Below are positions 11,401-17,406 of a DNA stretch of 18,430 nt, one piece after another; position 1 is the first letter of the stretch; each line of letters opens with the position of its first letter. Source of the DNA: UBA4661 sp002405405 (lineage in GTDB: Bacteria > Bacteroidota > Ignavibacteria > Kapaibacteriales > UBA4661); contig DAIUAL010000045.1 in the NCBI GenBank assembly GCA_036847245.1, positions 1-18,430 on the forward strand, given 5' to 3'. The notes under the pieces were generated by a model, which ran no database searches, was not told where the DNA came from, and worked only from the letters and a program-made list of their open reading frames with translations. A program made the translations under genes and the position numbers.

Positions 11401-11740
11401 TGTGGTGAACTTTAATGGCTTTACGGAGGCAACGACGCAAAGTGTCCGTTTAACGATCACACCGGCAAGCAGTGTTGTCCTGCCGATAGGTGATGTAGTG
11501 CAGACAATCTCACCGAATCCTGCAAGCGAAGAAGTGCAGATCCGTTTTGCAAGCAAACGGAGTGAGGACACCAAAGTAAGCATGGTGAACATGCTTGGAC
11601 AGACCGTGATGATACAGACAGCACCGCGAGGCAGTGAGGCAATCATGCTGAACATCAGAACATTACCAAGCGGTACATATCGCGTGGTGATGCAGGACAG
11701 TCGGGGTATTGCAACACAGCAGGTAGTGGTGGTGCGGTAA
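2456..11740 (+). CDS. Giant secreted NHL-propeller / Ig-like multidomain protein with T9SS C-terminal sorting domain
   Basis: About 3094 residues, exported to the cell surface or medium by Sec and then type IX secretion. Residues 1-34 form a signal peptide: basic n-region, hydrophobic core AALLLCTLLLSLLM, TYA before the likely cleavage site. Residues about 36-770 hold twelve NHL repeats with NLYVAD..NNRVLRF signatures, read as two six-bladed propellers. Residues 773-2006 hold eleven anchor-D/HYDIN-like beta-sandwich domains, then two fibronectin III (2007-2191), four IPT/TIG (2192-2556) and two carboxypeptidase-regulatory-like domains (2557-2730). Residues 2730-3005 are not recognised. The end (about 3010-3094, with SPNPASEEVQI and LPSGTYRVVM) is a T9SS sorting domain. 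The frame extends up to ATG 2291, but that part translates a repeat element; starting at 2456 puts the signal peptide first. No Shine-Dalgarno is seen. An adhesive or structural surface role is inference; no catalytic domain is visible. Confidence 0.93.
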   Translation: MVRFTQDRARFTTRAALLLCTLLLSLLMPHRTYAQPTNGMAATSVLGQPNFTNTTIARAQGLASPYGIAIDNANGKIYVADPGNNRVLRYSRAQALTTAGTPEAVFGQTNFISNASNSGGVSGSTMNSPIGIAVDSSGNLYVSDYNNHRVLRFNSAHTANSGATASAVFGQANMNSNDENRGGGVTPSQSSLRYPFGIAIDRLDNLYIVDQSNNRVLRFANASTAGNGPNASAVFGQSTFSTNTPFTTATGLDMPKGVTIDASFNLYVAQQNNNRVVRYANAHTASNGSSASAVFGQPNETSFTANNGGRSASRMSVPIGVAVDIAGNLFVAEQGNHRVMRFANASTATTGAAANLVYGQPDFTSAPTAGVSNMYNPQLIAVDPLGNLYVGDYGANRILIFANGTSATMNNPTPSSVLGQGNLNSGTANASFEGALNTPTSIAVDNTTGKIFVAETGNNRVVRYSSVQALLTGGTPEAVLGQSVSSGAGTANQGMGAFNNGAYTPSASSMSSPNSIVLDNAGNLYVADASNNRVLRFANALTASTGASASAVFGQAGFTTNGTGTSLSSMNLPYGVTVDASGNLYIADAGNNRVLRINNAASASNGVSATEIGSGFNSPYDVAIDASNNLYIVDYNNNQVVRLPNAHTANTATATTASLGGPSAGPSAASATVTNYPTGVAVDSQGNLYVADQNYHRVLRYSNAATIASGTPADLVLGQANFTSGDANRGGSAANNSLSSPADVTIDASGNMFVADNQNNRVLRFVGFGSASTSATASPTSVNFGTNFTGGLTTTQTITLSIANVNANDSFTYTLGGNTTGITLSENGFTTTANTNPFNRTFTLTLNPAVVNTVSGFLYIRSAGVSTTLATITLGGQVRDVTSLTVSATSVNHGTVNINATSTQTIRLTINNAIAGERFTYSSNSADFTLGSNTSFTTSATSTQFTTTVTISFAPTTIGAKTGNLTISTASNVSNPTVVALSGTAVSTSMTVSASSMNFGTINTSNTSTQTIVLTLSNVQAGERFTYASNSADFALGTNLGFTTTASSTQFTTTITVSFAPTTIGAKTGNLTISTANSVNATIIAMSGTAVSTSLTVSAVSLNFGAVGTNATASTQTITLTINNAQAGERFTYSTTGTNASDFLLNGNLGFTTTASSTQFSTTITVGFVASNVGNRTGNLVISTASSVNTTTIPLAGIGLNSTSATPSPAVVSFGTNFTGGGTTTQTVVLTMVNVSANDVFTYSLGGNTTGITMNTTGFTTTANASQFSTTITLTLNPATVNVINGVLWVNSAGVSNTLATITLGGQVRDVTSLTVSPTSLNHGTTNINATSTQTIRLTINNGMAGERFTYASNSADFVLGTNTVFTTNATSTQFSTSITVSFSPTSVGAKTGNLTISTASNVNSTVVALSGTAVSTSLTVSASSLNFGTLNTSNTSTQTITLTLTNVQAGERFTCASNSADFTLGTNTGFTTTASSTQFTTTITMSFAPTAIGARTGNLTISTASSVSTPTVIAMSGTAISTSLTISATSLNFGAVGTNATASTQTITLTINNAQAGERFTYSTTGTNASDFSLSGNLGFTTTASSTQFSTSITVGFVASNVGNRTGNLVISTASSVNNTTIPLTGIGLNTTSATANPTSVSFGTNFVGGATTTQTVTLNIINVNNGDTFNYTFGGNTTGVSVSPTSLTTNANASQFNQTITLSLNPTAVNTVNGVMWVNSTQSGSTTLATIALSGAVLPVATLTVSPTSIAYGSVPRFTPTQSRVITLTFNNIRAGEAITVSLPTNPSNVFTVNSTTQPITFTTNANQSVFTTTVTLSLQASALANTYNGVLRTAIAGNGTATSDIALSATLSELTVNVTPNPVSFGSIAAIGVSATQTSSTQTLTMTWSNAVAGTTQLTFSTTGSAFSYSSDATITLQGTSGTSTIALAFRPTVVGTSTGTLRIVGNAAGLLAQARQDEDDPIDTPRPESRPEPLSKANSSTIQNIQNQVDMTVNLTGIATFAIPSAPVATAGTSITTTSFVANWNASGGATSYAIDIATNEGFTNLVVNNVSVNTTSYTFTGGSANTTYFIRVRASNAQGTSGNSNTIQVLTLPNAPQNLTSTSIGASSATLTWSAPIGGASSYALDVSTTSALTSFVGSFNNQSISGLTVPATGLQQGITYFWRVRAVNATGTSANSSVQSFTTLFAPVLTSFTPNPIAQGQTLTLVGNFFASPMTVNIGGTVLTAVVVNASTATVIIPNTVSGIQSVSITTPGGSATNSQLLTIIAPPTVTSVTPNSILVPSAPTSFTIVGTNFTNATLTLTGPNSVNGINIASSITSSSTTQFVVNLANTLLANAGRYTLTVTNLAGSASGIVNVNLPPPTIADLQPRVFAVGQTVTITGTNFIGASVVTLGGVNLSNFTVVNANTITAVVSGAPSGSVVTVQTGSGTARAEFTYIFVGAPTLSIDPSRLPITPIVTNRQPVVLTLNGSNMIVPGENNIPQAGMLTLTRPDGGTFALNSVVLNPFALSLSSTQIQLAVPFDQLQNVGTYTIALTTAGGSASRTVNVVQDQFGVSGTIQRTDQPNSGTDMSGIVVTLSGNGLQPRIVQTSSAGAYSFGDVPIGTYTVSYSSTRFFIDASSRTVAVQGTTVIPNPIVVRLQAFNISGIVTTGTSINSIVLPNPEVNYTNTNGTIVGRTLGNSAGFFLIGGLPAGQYYLTIASTIATFNPIVVTIGDRDVVIDGNLLRGNIINRNTSASTSVAVQGSANIGTVTDEFRNVPSTAGNLTVIVTRTPDFGDLVLTTRPTVNVVMNRERGYEPIVLVAESLGEQSITNEKRGSEISQVSQERLLRLGDTVSLTDVQSGRVVYRPRVTQTQTDTIRFNINYNLGSNTIVNSVVTVRFNVAQRPPRIVAQSNLPEVIARAGERPGVQWFVSDIQGNFDFAGIDSAQVTSVVSSNEGLLPRGNITFNQFNRGRWLMTMQTRSNTTGTTVITVGFVVNFNGFTEATTQSVRLTITPASSVVLPIGDVVQTISPNPASEEVQIRFASKRSEDTKVSMVNMLGQTVMIQTAPRGSEAIMLNIRTLPSGTYRVVMQDSRGIATQQVVVVR
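2570..4765 (+). repeat. Twelve NHL repeats in the giant gene: two tandem six-bladed propellers
   Basis: The NHL signatures (N-L-Y-V-A-D, then NNRVLR) start near 2682, 2870, 3066, 3247, 3437, 3614, 3807, 4021, 4201, 4340, 4514 and 4708. Blades 1 and 7 share features the others lack: GKI before the strand and a QAL-T-GGTPEAV-GQ loop, where the rest mostly carry NA-TA....ASAVFGQ. This marks the start of two separate propellers made by duplication. Blade 9 has a shortened connector to blade 10. Confidence 0.75.
4772..6061 (+). repeat. Super-repeat copy 1: four beta-sandwich domains (1290 bases)
   Basis: In-frame unit of 430 codons made of four anchor-D type domains: A (4772-5098), B (5099-5416), C (5417-5731) and D (5732-6061), 105 to 110 residues each. 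B, C and D share AGERFTY near the middle and GNL-IST near the end; A has a distinct GGNTTGIT loop and ends GGQVRDV. Confidence 0.8.
6062..7351 (+). repeat. Super-repeat copy 2: four beta-sandwich domains (1290 bases)
   Basis: Domains A' to D' follow in the same order and with exactly the same total length as copy 1, with no net indel. By eye the copies are roughly four-fifths identical at the DNA level. Domain C' has Cys in AGERFTC where the other copies have Tyr. A third copy of domain A alone follows (7352 to about 7680), then two divergent relatives up to about 8475. Confidence 0.8.
11484..11737 (+). other. Type IX secretion C-terminal sorting domain of the giant protein
   Basis: The last 85 or so residues have the TIGR04183-type pattern: SPNPASEEVQIRF, a middle strand VSMVNMLGQTVM, then LPSGTYRVVMQDSRG and a VVVV end before the stop. 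In this family the domain is the signal read by the outer-membrane T9SS translocon and is removed or used for anchoring. The T9SS machinery itself is not in the window. Confidence 0.85.
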
Positions 11741-11778
11741 GTACTTGCAGGTACAGCTATAAGCCGATGAAGGTACAC

Positions 11779-11814
11779 AAGGGGGCAGAAGTGATTCTGC
11801 CCCCTTTGTTTGTG
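11779..11814 (+). terminator. Intrinsic terminator after the giant gene
   Basis: A 12-bp perfect stem, AAGGGGGCAGAA (11779-11790) with TTCTGCCCCCTT (11795-11806), closes a GTGA tetraloop and is followed by TGTTTGT. It begins 38 bases after the stop and separates the giant gene from the methyltransferase gene. Confidence 0.88.
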
Positions 11815-11852
11815 AGTTATAAGGAAATCATACACTGCATCTACCCTTTCAG

Positions 11853-11860
11853 TAGTTTTG
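11853..11860 (+). promoter_or_regulatory. Possible Bacteroidota-type -7 element (TAGTTTTG)
   Basis: Fits the TAnnTTTG consensus known from Bacteroidota and lies 25 bases before ATG 11886, just after the upstream terminator. No matching -33 TTTG box at the usual spacing is visible, so a chance match is quite possible. Confidence 0.25.
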
Positions 11861-11885
11861 TGGAAATCATTTGTACACGTTTCAT

Positions 11886-13361
11886 ATGAATGATTTTCCA
11901 TTTTCTCTCTACATCATGCAATTCTCATCACTCATAGGGCATAGTGCTCAACTTTTACGTATGGTCTTGAAGCAGTCGCGCCCAGCGGATACGATTGTTT
12001 CGGAATATGTTCGTGCAAAAAAATATATTGGTTCATCTGATCGCCGTTTTATTGGTGAAACAGTGTTTGCTGTTGTACGTTCTTATTCTCTCCTTGCTGC
12101 ATTGTGTGGTTTTCCTCCATTGCCCTCGGAGCGCTTACGTGCAGGTGATATCGGTGATGAATTACTGCTTGTTTTGGCACATTGTCTTTGTGGTAAAGAG
12201 ATTGGTACTATTGAGCAAGAGTCTGCTCTACAAGAGCAATGTCGTAAAGCACAGAATATCGAACACATACATGGTAGTCAAGCACAGTGGATCGAGCATG
12301 AATATCGACAGGCATGTGCTCTTCATGATGTTGCTACTTATGACTCTGCACAGAGTATCATTGAAAAACGATGGCAGACAATTCAAAACTCTATCGAGCG
12401 TGTACCGGAACATTATGGTGTGCAAGCATGGATGATGGCCTCATGGGAAGCATCGCCGACACTCCGTATGCAGCGCTCGGACAGTCATGCACTCGCACAG
12501 ACGCTCCTTGCACCTGCACCATTGTGCTTACGCGTGAATACGCTCAAAGCAGACCGTAGAGCGGTAGCAGAGCAATTGAAAAGCGAAGGTATTGATGTTG
12601 AGGATGGTTTGCTTTCACCTTCGGCACTCATTATTCGTAAGCGGGTTAATTTACTCCAACATCCTTTGTATGTGCATGGTATGATTGAGATACAAGACGA
12701 AGCAAGTCAATTGTTAGGTTATGCTGTACACCCTGCGCCTACTGATGTCATTCTGGATGCTTGTGCCGGAGCAGGGGGGAAATCATTGCATCTTGGAGCA
12801 TTACAAGGAAATCGTGGTCGTATCATCTCAGCAGATATTGAGTTTGGTCGTTTGAAAGAAATTGCAGGGCGCGCCGAGCGAGCAGGCATTACCTCAATCA
12901 AAACTATACATACGAAATCTGCCGTGAAACATGAAGATTATACTCTACCACGCGAATTACAATCACTTGTCGAAAGTGTATCGGCAGTTGTTGTTGACGC
13001 GCCTTGTTCAGGCATGGGAACAATTCGTCGGCAACCGATGGTAAAATGGACTCTTACGCCCGATATTCTTCGTAAGCACCAAGCAAAACAACAGCGTGTG
13101 CTGGCGCAATATGCTCAGGCAGTTCAGCGCGGTGGGGTGTTAGTCTATGCAACGTGTTCGCTCATGCCTGAAGAGAACGAACATGTTGCAGAGTTTTTTA
13201 CGCGAACCTATCAAGATTTCCAACCCGAACCGCTTGCGCCGATATTTTCTGCTCAGGGTATCACGGTTCCTTATTTGGACAGTGATGCTTATTTCATGAA
13301 TTTCTCTCCGTCGCGTCATCATACTGACGGCTTTTTTGTCGCTCGATGGCGACGTTTATAG
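11886..13361 (+). CDS. rsmB: RsmB/NOP2-family rRNA cytosine-C5 methyltransferase
   Basis: SAM-dependent enzyme that methylates cytosine C5 in rRNA; in well-studied members the target is 16S C967. The N-terminal part, with DRRFIGETVFAVVRSY, looks like the NusB-like RNA-binding domain of RsmB. The C-terminal Rossmann domain shows motif I DACAGAGGKS (from residue 291), motif IV DAPCSGMG (371-378, with the Cys of the PC pair at 374) and motif VI ATCSLMPEENE, whose Cys 424 is the expected nucleophile. Both catalytic cysteines are present, so it should be active. Length 491 residues is slightly above the usual 430-450. The start is uncertain: ATG 11886 and ATG 11916 are both possible, TTG 11871 less likely, and none has a clear Shine-Dalgarno. 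The exact target base is inferred from family resemblance only. The gene ends with TAG. Confidence 0.9.
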   Translation: MNDFPFSLYIMQFSSLIGHSAQLLRMVLKQSRPADTIVSEYVRAKKYIGSSDRRFIGETVFAVVRSYSLLAALCGFPPLPSERLRAGDIGDELLLVLAHCLCGKEIGTIEQESALQEQCRKAQNIEHIHGSQAQWIEHEYRQACALHDVATYDSAQSIIEKRWQTIQNSIERVPEHYGVQAWMMASWEASPTLRMQRSDSHALAQTLLAPAPLCLRVNTLKADRRAVAEQLKSEGIDVEDGLLSPSALIIRKRVNLLQHPLYVHGMIEIQDEASQLLGYAVHPAPTDVILDACAGAGGKSLHLGALQGNRGRIISADIEFGRLKEIAGRAERAGITSIKTIHTKSAVKHEDYTLPRELQSLVESVSAVVVDAPCSGMGTIRRQPMVKWTLTPDILRKHQAKQQRVLAQYAQAVQRGGVLVYATCSLMPEENEHVAEFFTRTYQDFQPEPLAPIFSAQGITVPYLDSDAYFMNFSPSRHHTDGFFVARWRRL

Positions 13362-13488
13362 AGAAAAAAGAAACACATTTGTAAGCAGAAAAAATGTACA
13401 TAAACATACACTCTGCACGAAGTCTTGTAATTTCGCTTTCTGATAATGTTCTGTTGTTTTTTCTGTCCATATTTTTCTACAAATATCT

Positions 13489-14013
13489 ATGCGTTGTTTT
13501 CGTTTTGTTCTTCTGGGTCTTGTTGCATTGTGTACTACGCTCCATTGCCATGAAATGTGGCTCATGCCGAGTAAATTCAAATTACAACCCAATGACAGTG
13601 TGAGAATTGCTATGCGGGTAGGGATGAATTTTATGGGGGAATTATGGAATTACGAACCTGACAAACTCATTACCATGCGCCGTATTGCACAAGGCAAAAT
13701 GCTTGTTATGGACAGAGCAATTCCTGTCGGTAAAACAGAAGGGATTCGCTTGGGGGCAGGTGATGAGGGAACATCGATGGTCATTTTTGCCAGTAAGCCA
13801 AAATTTATAGCTCTGAAAGCAAAAGAATTCAATGAGTATTTGGAAGAAGAAGGTATCGACGACATTGCCGAACTCCGCGAGAAACGTAAAGAACTCAACA
13901 AACCTGCTCGTGAACTGTATTCACGGTGCGCAAAAACAATTCTGCAAACAGGCATACTTACCGAAGACATCAGCCAAACTGCTATGGGGATGGAGTATGA
14001 ATTAGTGACGTAG
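13489..14013 (+). CDS. DUF4198 protein, N-terminal part (signal peptide plus first domain half)
   Basis: 174 residues if translation stops at the internal TAG. The N-terminus MRCFRFVLLGLVALCTTLHC is a signal peptide. Cleavage in front of H21 would expose HEMWLMPS, the HxxWL-P start typical of mature DUF4198 proteins, whose first His may bind metal (family knowledge, not shown here). Residues about 110-150 hold FNEYLEEEGIDDI and RELYSRCAKTIL, matching the family pattern of a 'YL-EG' helix and a 'RE-Y---AK' segment. Without the second half the beta fold would be incomplete, so this product alone is probably not functional. Confidence 0.65.
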   Translation: MRCFRFVLLGLVALCTTLHCHEMWLMPSKFKLQPNDSVRIAMRVGMNFMGELWNYEPDKLITMRRIAQGKMLVMDRAIPVGKTEGIRLGAGDEGTSMVIFASKPKFIALKAKEFNEYLEEEGIDDIAELREKRKELNKPARELYSRCAKTILQTGILTEDISQTAMGMEYELVT

Positions 14014-14046
14014 ACAAACCCATACGATTGTTTCCCCGGTGATACG

Positions 14047-14739
14047 ATGGCGATTGCAGTTGTGTGGCGTAATCAAGTTCTCAAAAATGCAATCGTGCAG
14101 TTATGGCATCGCTTCAAAACACCCGAGGGCAAAGATTCTGTCATCAAACTTCGCATGCGTTCGGATTCTTTGGGGAATGTCTACCCTCGCATTCCGCGTG
14201 CGGGTGCATGGTTAGCAGGAAGTGTAAAAATGATTCCGCATACAGCAACTAAGCAAGCTGATTATGAAAGTTATTGGGCAAGTTTAACGTTTGAAATCGG
14301 TGAACGCACGCCGATGTCACTCATGACCTCCGTAGTAAGCAAAGATTTACCCGATTGGTTCTTTAAGCCCTTTGAGGCGCGGAGGATTGTCTCCGGTGGG
14401 CGTGCACAACGTGAGTTTGTCGGTAGTGAAATGCTTTTTCGCCGTGATAGCACCATACGCAATCTTGCTATGCAACTTGATAGTCAGCGAGTTGCAACTG
14501 AAGGTCGATGGAAAATGAACGATAATAATTCAGAATATGAATTGAGTGTAACATTCATGGGGATGCTGTCAACCGGTAAGTATCAAATTCTTGAGTGTGC
14601 GCCGAAACGCCTGAAAATCTGGAACTACGATAGTCTCGAACGGAGAGGATTTTTGTATTACTATACCGATTATGATGTCGATGCAAAAGACAAGTTTTTT
14701 AATGAACTTCACGAAAAACGCTTCGGCAAAAAACAATAG
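14047..14739 (+). CDS. DUF4198 protein, C-terminal part with an extra C-terminal region
   Basis: Same frame as the upstream half. The first ATG after the amber codon is at 14047, but it lies inside a conserved strand and has neither a Shine-Dalgarno nor a signal peptide, so independent translation is doubtful. Residues 1-80 complete the DUF4198 fold (VVWRNQVLKNAIVQLW, then GAWLAG and WASLTFEIG). The last 150 or so residues, with EGRWKMNDNNSEYELSV, STGKYQILECAPKRLKIWNY and a YYYTDYD end, go beyond the usual domain and vaguely recall lipocalin-like beta barrels. That reading is tentative. Confidence 0.55.
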   Translation: MAIAVVWRNQVLKNAIVQLWHRFKTPEGKDSVIKLRMRSDSLGNVYPRIPRAGAWLAGSVKMIPHTATKQADYESYWASLTFEIGERTPMSLMTSVVSKDLPDWFFKPFEARRIVSGGRAQREFVGSEMLFRRDSTIRNLAMQLDSQRVATEGRWKMNDNNSEYELSVTFMGMLSTGKYQILECAPKRLKIWNYDSLERRGFLYYYTDYDVDAKDKFFNELHEKRFGKKQ

Positions 14740-14745
14740 GTTTTC

Positions 14746-15828
14746 ATGGCACAGCACATTCCACCATTGCATTCGTTTCGACACATTGCGGTTATTCAGA
14801 CAGCATTTGTTGGCGATGTAGCGTTAGTGCTGTACTTGATGCAAACTTTGCGTGCCCTGCATCCAAACGCTGTACTGACTTTGGTAACAACACCGCTTGG
14901 TGCAAGTTTGGCGCAACACTGTCCTGCTATCAATCATGTGATAGGTTTTGATAAGCGGAAGCAACAGCGAGGTTTTGCAGGGATGAAACTCATTGCGCAG
15001 CAATTGCGATCATTAAAAGTGGAATGTATTCTTGCGCCACACCGTTCGCTACGGACAACACTTGTCAGTTTGTGGACGCGCCCTGCTTGGTCGGTTGGAT
15101 TTCGTAAGAATACGCTTGCATGGCTCTATCGTTATCGTGTACCATATCCTACAACTCATGAAGCAGAGCGCAATTTGTACCTGCTCACTGGCATGGTCGA
15201 ATCATTGCCTGAGAAGGCAGTACAACCGATGATTATTGTTCCGACTGCCGATAGGGATCGTATTCAAGAATTGATTGAGCCATTGCGGAGTGCTACATCT
15301 GAAAATGCAAAAACCTTAATTGCACTTGCTCCCGGCTCTGTTTGGGCTACAAAGCGTTATACGCTTGAGCATATACAACATGTTGCGCATACCTTGATTA
15401 ATCGTGGTTATGGCGTTGTGTTGGTGGGAAGTGCCGAAGACGCTGGTTTATGCAGAGCGATAGAAGAGTTTTGCAAAAATCATCCTCGCGCAGGGTTGAT
15501 TCTGAACTGCGCCGGAGGGACATCGCTTATTGAACTCATAGAGCTTTTACGACATTGCTCAGCTATTCTGACGAATGATTCTGCACCCACACACCTTGCG
15601 AATCTTGCGGGCTGTCGAGTGGTCAGTGTTTTCGGTCCGACTCTGCCGGAATTCGGCTTTGCACCGCGTGGGGTAGAGGATTGTGTTGTTGAGCGGCGAG
15701 GATTGCCTTGCCGACCATGTTCTTCGCATGGAAGTCAAGTGTGCCCGATTGGCACTCATGAGTGCATGACAAGTATTTCGCCTGAAGAGATTATTCGTGA
15801 GCTGATAAGCGGCAGAACATTATCATAA
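14746..15828 (+). CDS. Glycosyltransferase family 9 (ADP-heptose:LPS heptosyltransferase-like)
   Basis: 360 residues, the usual length for WaaC/WaaF-type GT9 enzymes, which add heptose to the lipopolysaccharide core at the cytoplasmic face of the inner membrane. The N-terminal Rossmann half starts IAVIQTAFVGDVAL, with the conserved GD (Asp 24). The C-terminal half has the nucleotide-sugar binding signatures APGSVWATKRY (from about 195), TNDSAPTHLA (276-285) and FGPTLPEFGFAP (296-307), then a Cys-rich tail C-x2-C...CP..THECM as in WaaF relatives. ATG 14746 lies 6 bases behind the preceding stop. The sugar actually transferred cannot be told from sequence. It runs convergently towards gmk, 53 bases away, and no terminator hairpin is visible between them. 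Confidence 0.92.
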   Translation: MAQHIPPLHSFRHIAVIQTAFVGDVALVLYLMQTLRALHPNAVLTLVTTPLGASLAQHCPAINHVIGFDKRKQQRGFAGMKLIAQQLRSLKVECILAPHRSLRTTLVSLWTRPAWSVGFRKNTLAWLYRYRVPYPTTHEAERNLYLLTGMVESLPEKAVQPMIIVPTADRDRIQELIEPLRSATSENAKTLIALAPGSVWATKRYTLEHIQHVAHTLINRGYGVVLVGSAEDAGLCRAIEEFCKNHPRAGLILNCAGGTSLIELIELLRHCSAILTNDSAPTHLANLAGCRVVSVFGPTLPEFGFAPRGVEDCVVERRGLPCRPCSSHGSQVCPIGTHECMTSISPEEIIRELISGRTLS

Positions 15829-15881
15829 ATCATAATGCGTATTCATGCGTACAAAGAATGTGTGTGAGGATATACGAAACA

Positions 15882-16454
15882 TCACTCAGCACAGTATTCC
15901 TTCATAATCGCTTCAGCTTTTGCCAATGCCATAGGAAGATTGTCATTGAGCAGAATAATATCAAATTGATTCTGTACAGACATCTCCATCGAAGCGCGCG
16001 CCATGCGAATAATAATTTTTTCCGGGGACTCGGTATTACGCTTTTCTAAGCGATCACGGAGTGTGTCAAGCGAAGGCGGTGCAACAAAAACTAAGAGAGT
16101 ATCATCGGGGTATGCCCTTTGCAACGAGAGTGCACCTTTGACATCAACATCAAAAATGACACACTGCCCACCGGAGAGTACACGATCAATTTCCGACTTC
16201 AGCGTGCCATAATAGTCATTGTAAATTTCTTCGTACTCCACAAGATTATTATCATAGATGTTTTTTTCAAACTCTTCACGAGTGAGAAAAAAATAGTCTT
16301 TGCCATGCTCTTCATGTGCACGCTTGGGGCGTGTAGTGGCAGATACCGACAAAGAAAGGTGCGGCATAAGCTGAAGCAAATGCCGCACAATCGTTGTTTT
16401 GCCGGAGCCACTCGGCGCAGAAAAGACAATCAGGCGTTTGTGCCGGTGTGCCAT
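15882..16454 (-). CDS. gmk: Guanylate kinase
   Basis: Phosphorylates GMP to GDP with ATP in the cytoplasm, an essential step of GTP and dGTP supply. 190 residues, close to the usual 190-210. The P-loop is APSGSGKT (13-20, Lys 19), with Ala where Gly is common. The GMP-binding segment SATTRPKR (38-45) continues into E..GKDYFF, and EYEEIYNDYYGT supplies the second GMP contact. DVDVKGA is the 'D-D-(Q/K)G' strand, and RLEKRNTESPEKIIIRM contains the lid and Arg-rich part. It sits 23 bases downstream of yicC on the same strand, a pairing found in many bacteria. rpoZ, often next, is absent here. Confidence 0.97.
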   Translation of the reverse strand: MAHRHKRLIVFSAPSGSGKTTIVRHLLQLMPHLSLSVSATTRPKRAHEEHGKDYFFLTREEFEKNIYDNNLVEYEEIYNDYYGTLKSEIDRVLSGGQCVIFDVDVKGALSLQRAYPDDTLLVFVAPPSLDTLRDRLEKRNTESPEKIIIRMARASMEMSVQNQFDIILLNDNLPMALAKAEAIMKEYCAE

Positions 16455-16477
16455 GCGATACAGCCAAACAAAAGGTA

Positions 16478-17356
16478 TTACTCGATGTTTTGGATTTGAG
16501 CACGGATGATTTCTACCGCTTCTTTCATGCCGACAACCTGATGTGCAATACCTGCATCATTGCATTTTGAACCAATCGTGTTGATTTCTCGATTCATTTC
16601 TTGCAAGAGAAAATTAATTTTTCGTCCGGCTTCTTTGTCCCCAAGCGCTTCACGGAAAAATTTGATGTGGCTTCGTAGGCGAACACATTCTTCAGAAACA
16701 TCGATTTTATCGGCAAGAAGAACGATTTCAAGTTCCAAGCGTTGTTCATCAATTTCATCGCTTTCAAAGAGTTTTGCAATACGCTCCCGCAGACGTACAC
16801 GTTCTTGAGGAACGCGCTCTGCCATTGCTTGCTCGATAGCGGTAAGTGTTGTTTCGATGTGATCAATGCGTTTGGTAAATTCTTTTGTTAATTCACCACC
16901 TTCTTTTTTACGCATATCATTGAGCGCATCAACTGCTTGATGAATGGCAGTGCTGATAACTTCCCATTCATGGTGGAGTGCAGAGTCATGATCACCACCT
17001 TTGAAAATATCATGAAATTGCAGAAGATGTGATAACTCGACTGCACCCGGCAATTGCAGAGAGTTTTTTAATTCTTGCAAAGCATTGTGGTAGGACACGG
17101 CAAGTGAGTGATTAAACTTGACGGGTACGCTCACCGTTTCACCGGTATACTCGATATTGACATTGACAGAAAGTTTGCCACGTGATATTTTTTTGCGGAT
17201 AATATCACGCATTTCAAATTCTTTGTGTGCAAAACGTTTGGGGTAGTGGCAACCGATTTCGAGGTAACGGTTATTGACGCTACGAATTTCAACGGTAGCC
17301 GTAATCCCTTGGGCACTTGCTTCGCCGCGACCATAGCCGGTCATGCTTGTCATCAT
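16478..17356 (-). CDS. yicC: YicC/YloC-family endoribonuclease
   Basis: About 292 residues, the standard family size. The N-terminal domain begins MTSMTGYGRG and continues with EIRSVNNRYLEI and SRGKLSVNVNIEY. The middle is a charged helical region, and the C-terminal DUF1732 part reads GRKINFLLQEMNREINTIGSK and ends EIIRAQIQNIE, as in the family. Members have been reported to act as endoribonucleases in RNA turnover (family knowledge). The frame stays open upstream to 17476, but the family start is MTSMTGYG, so ATG 17356 (or 17353, adjacent) is chosen. First gene of a likely two-gene operon with gmk; divergent from the NYN gene. Confidence 0.95.
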   Translation of the reverse strand: MMTSMTGYGRGEASAQGITATVEIRSVNNRYLEIGCHYPKRFAHKEFEMRDIIRKKISRGKLSVNVNIEYTGETVSVPVKFNHSLAVSYHNALQELKNSLQLPGAVELSHLLQFHDIFKGGDHDSALHHEWEVISTAIHQAVDALNDMRKKEGGELTKEFTKRIDHIETTLTAIEQAMAERVPQERVRLRERIAKLFESDEIDEQRLELEIVLLADKIDVSEECVRLRSHIKFFREALGDKEAGRKINFLLQEMNREINTIGSKCNDAGIAHQVVGMKEAVEIIRAQIQNIE

Positions 17357-17398
17357 AAATAAAACAAAAAATGAAGGATGATTGAAGTATTGCGTCTG

Positions 17399-17406
17399 TA
17401 ATTTTG
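17399..17406 (+). promoter_or_regulatory. Possible -7 element (TAATTTTG) for the NYN gene
   Basis: Matches TAnnTTTG and lies 81 bases before ATG 17488 in the 131-base divergent spacer with yicC. The minus strand has TACTTTTG at 17457-17464, facing yicC. Neither has a well-spaced -33 TTTG, so both are weak candidates. Confidence 0.25.

Larger units (their letters stand above)
13489..14739 (+). pseudogene. DUF4198-type exported protein gene interrupted by an in-frame amber codon
   Basis: One continuous frame of 416 codon positions from ATG 13489 to TAG 14737-14739, broken only by TAG at 14011-14013. The break falls inside a conserved segment: GMEYELVT before it and TNPYDCFPGDTMAIAVVW after it match the run in DUF4198 proteins where a strand ending in 'LE-VP' leads into 'NPY...G'. 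There is no frameshift, and both sides look well preserved, so the event is recent, a sequencing error, or a read-through site. Some DUF4198 proteins are linked to metal (nickel or cobalt) uptake; the substrate here is unknown. The following glycosyltransferase gene starts 6 bases after the final stop, so the two are probably co-transcribed. Confidence 0.75.

Noticed and set aside
13489..14739. Alternative genetic code with TAG as sense
   Set aside because: TAG is the natural stop of the methyltransferase gene (13359-13361) and of the downstream half of this gene (14737-14739), and both fit the expected protein ends.
15829..15881. Shared terminator between the convergent GT9 and gmk genes
   Set aside because: Only a direct repeat (ATGCGTA twice) is visible; there is no inverted repeat with a T-tract on either strand.
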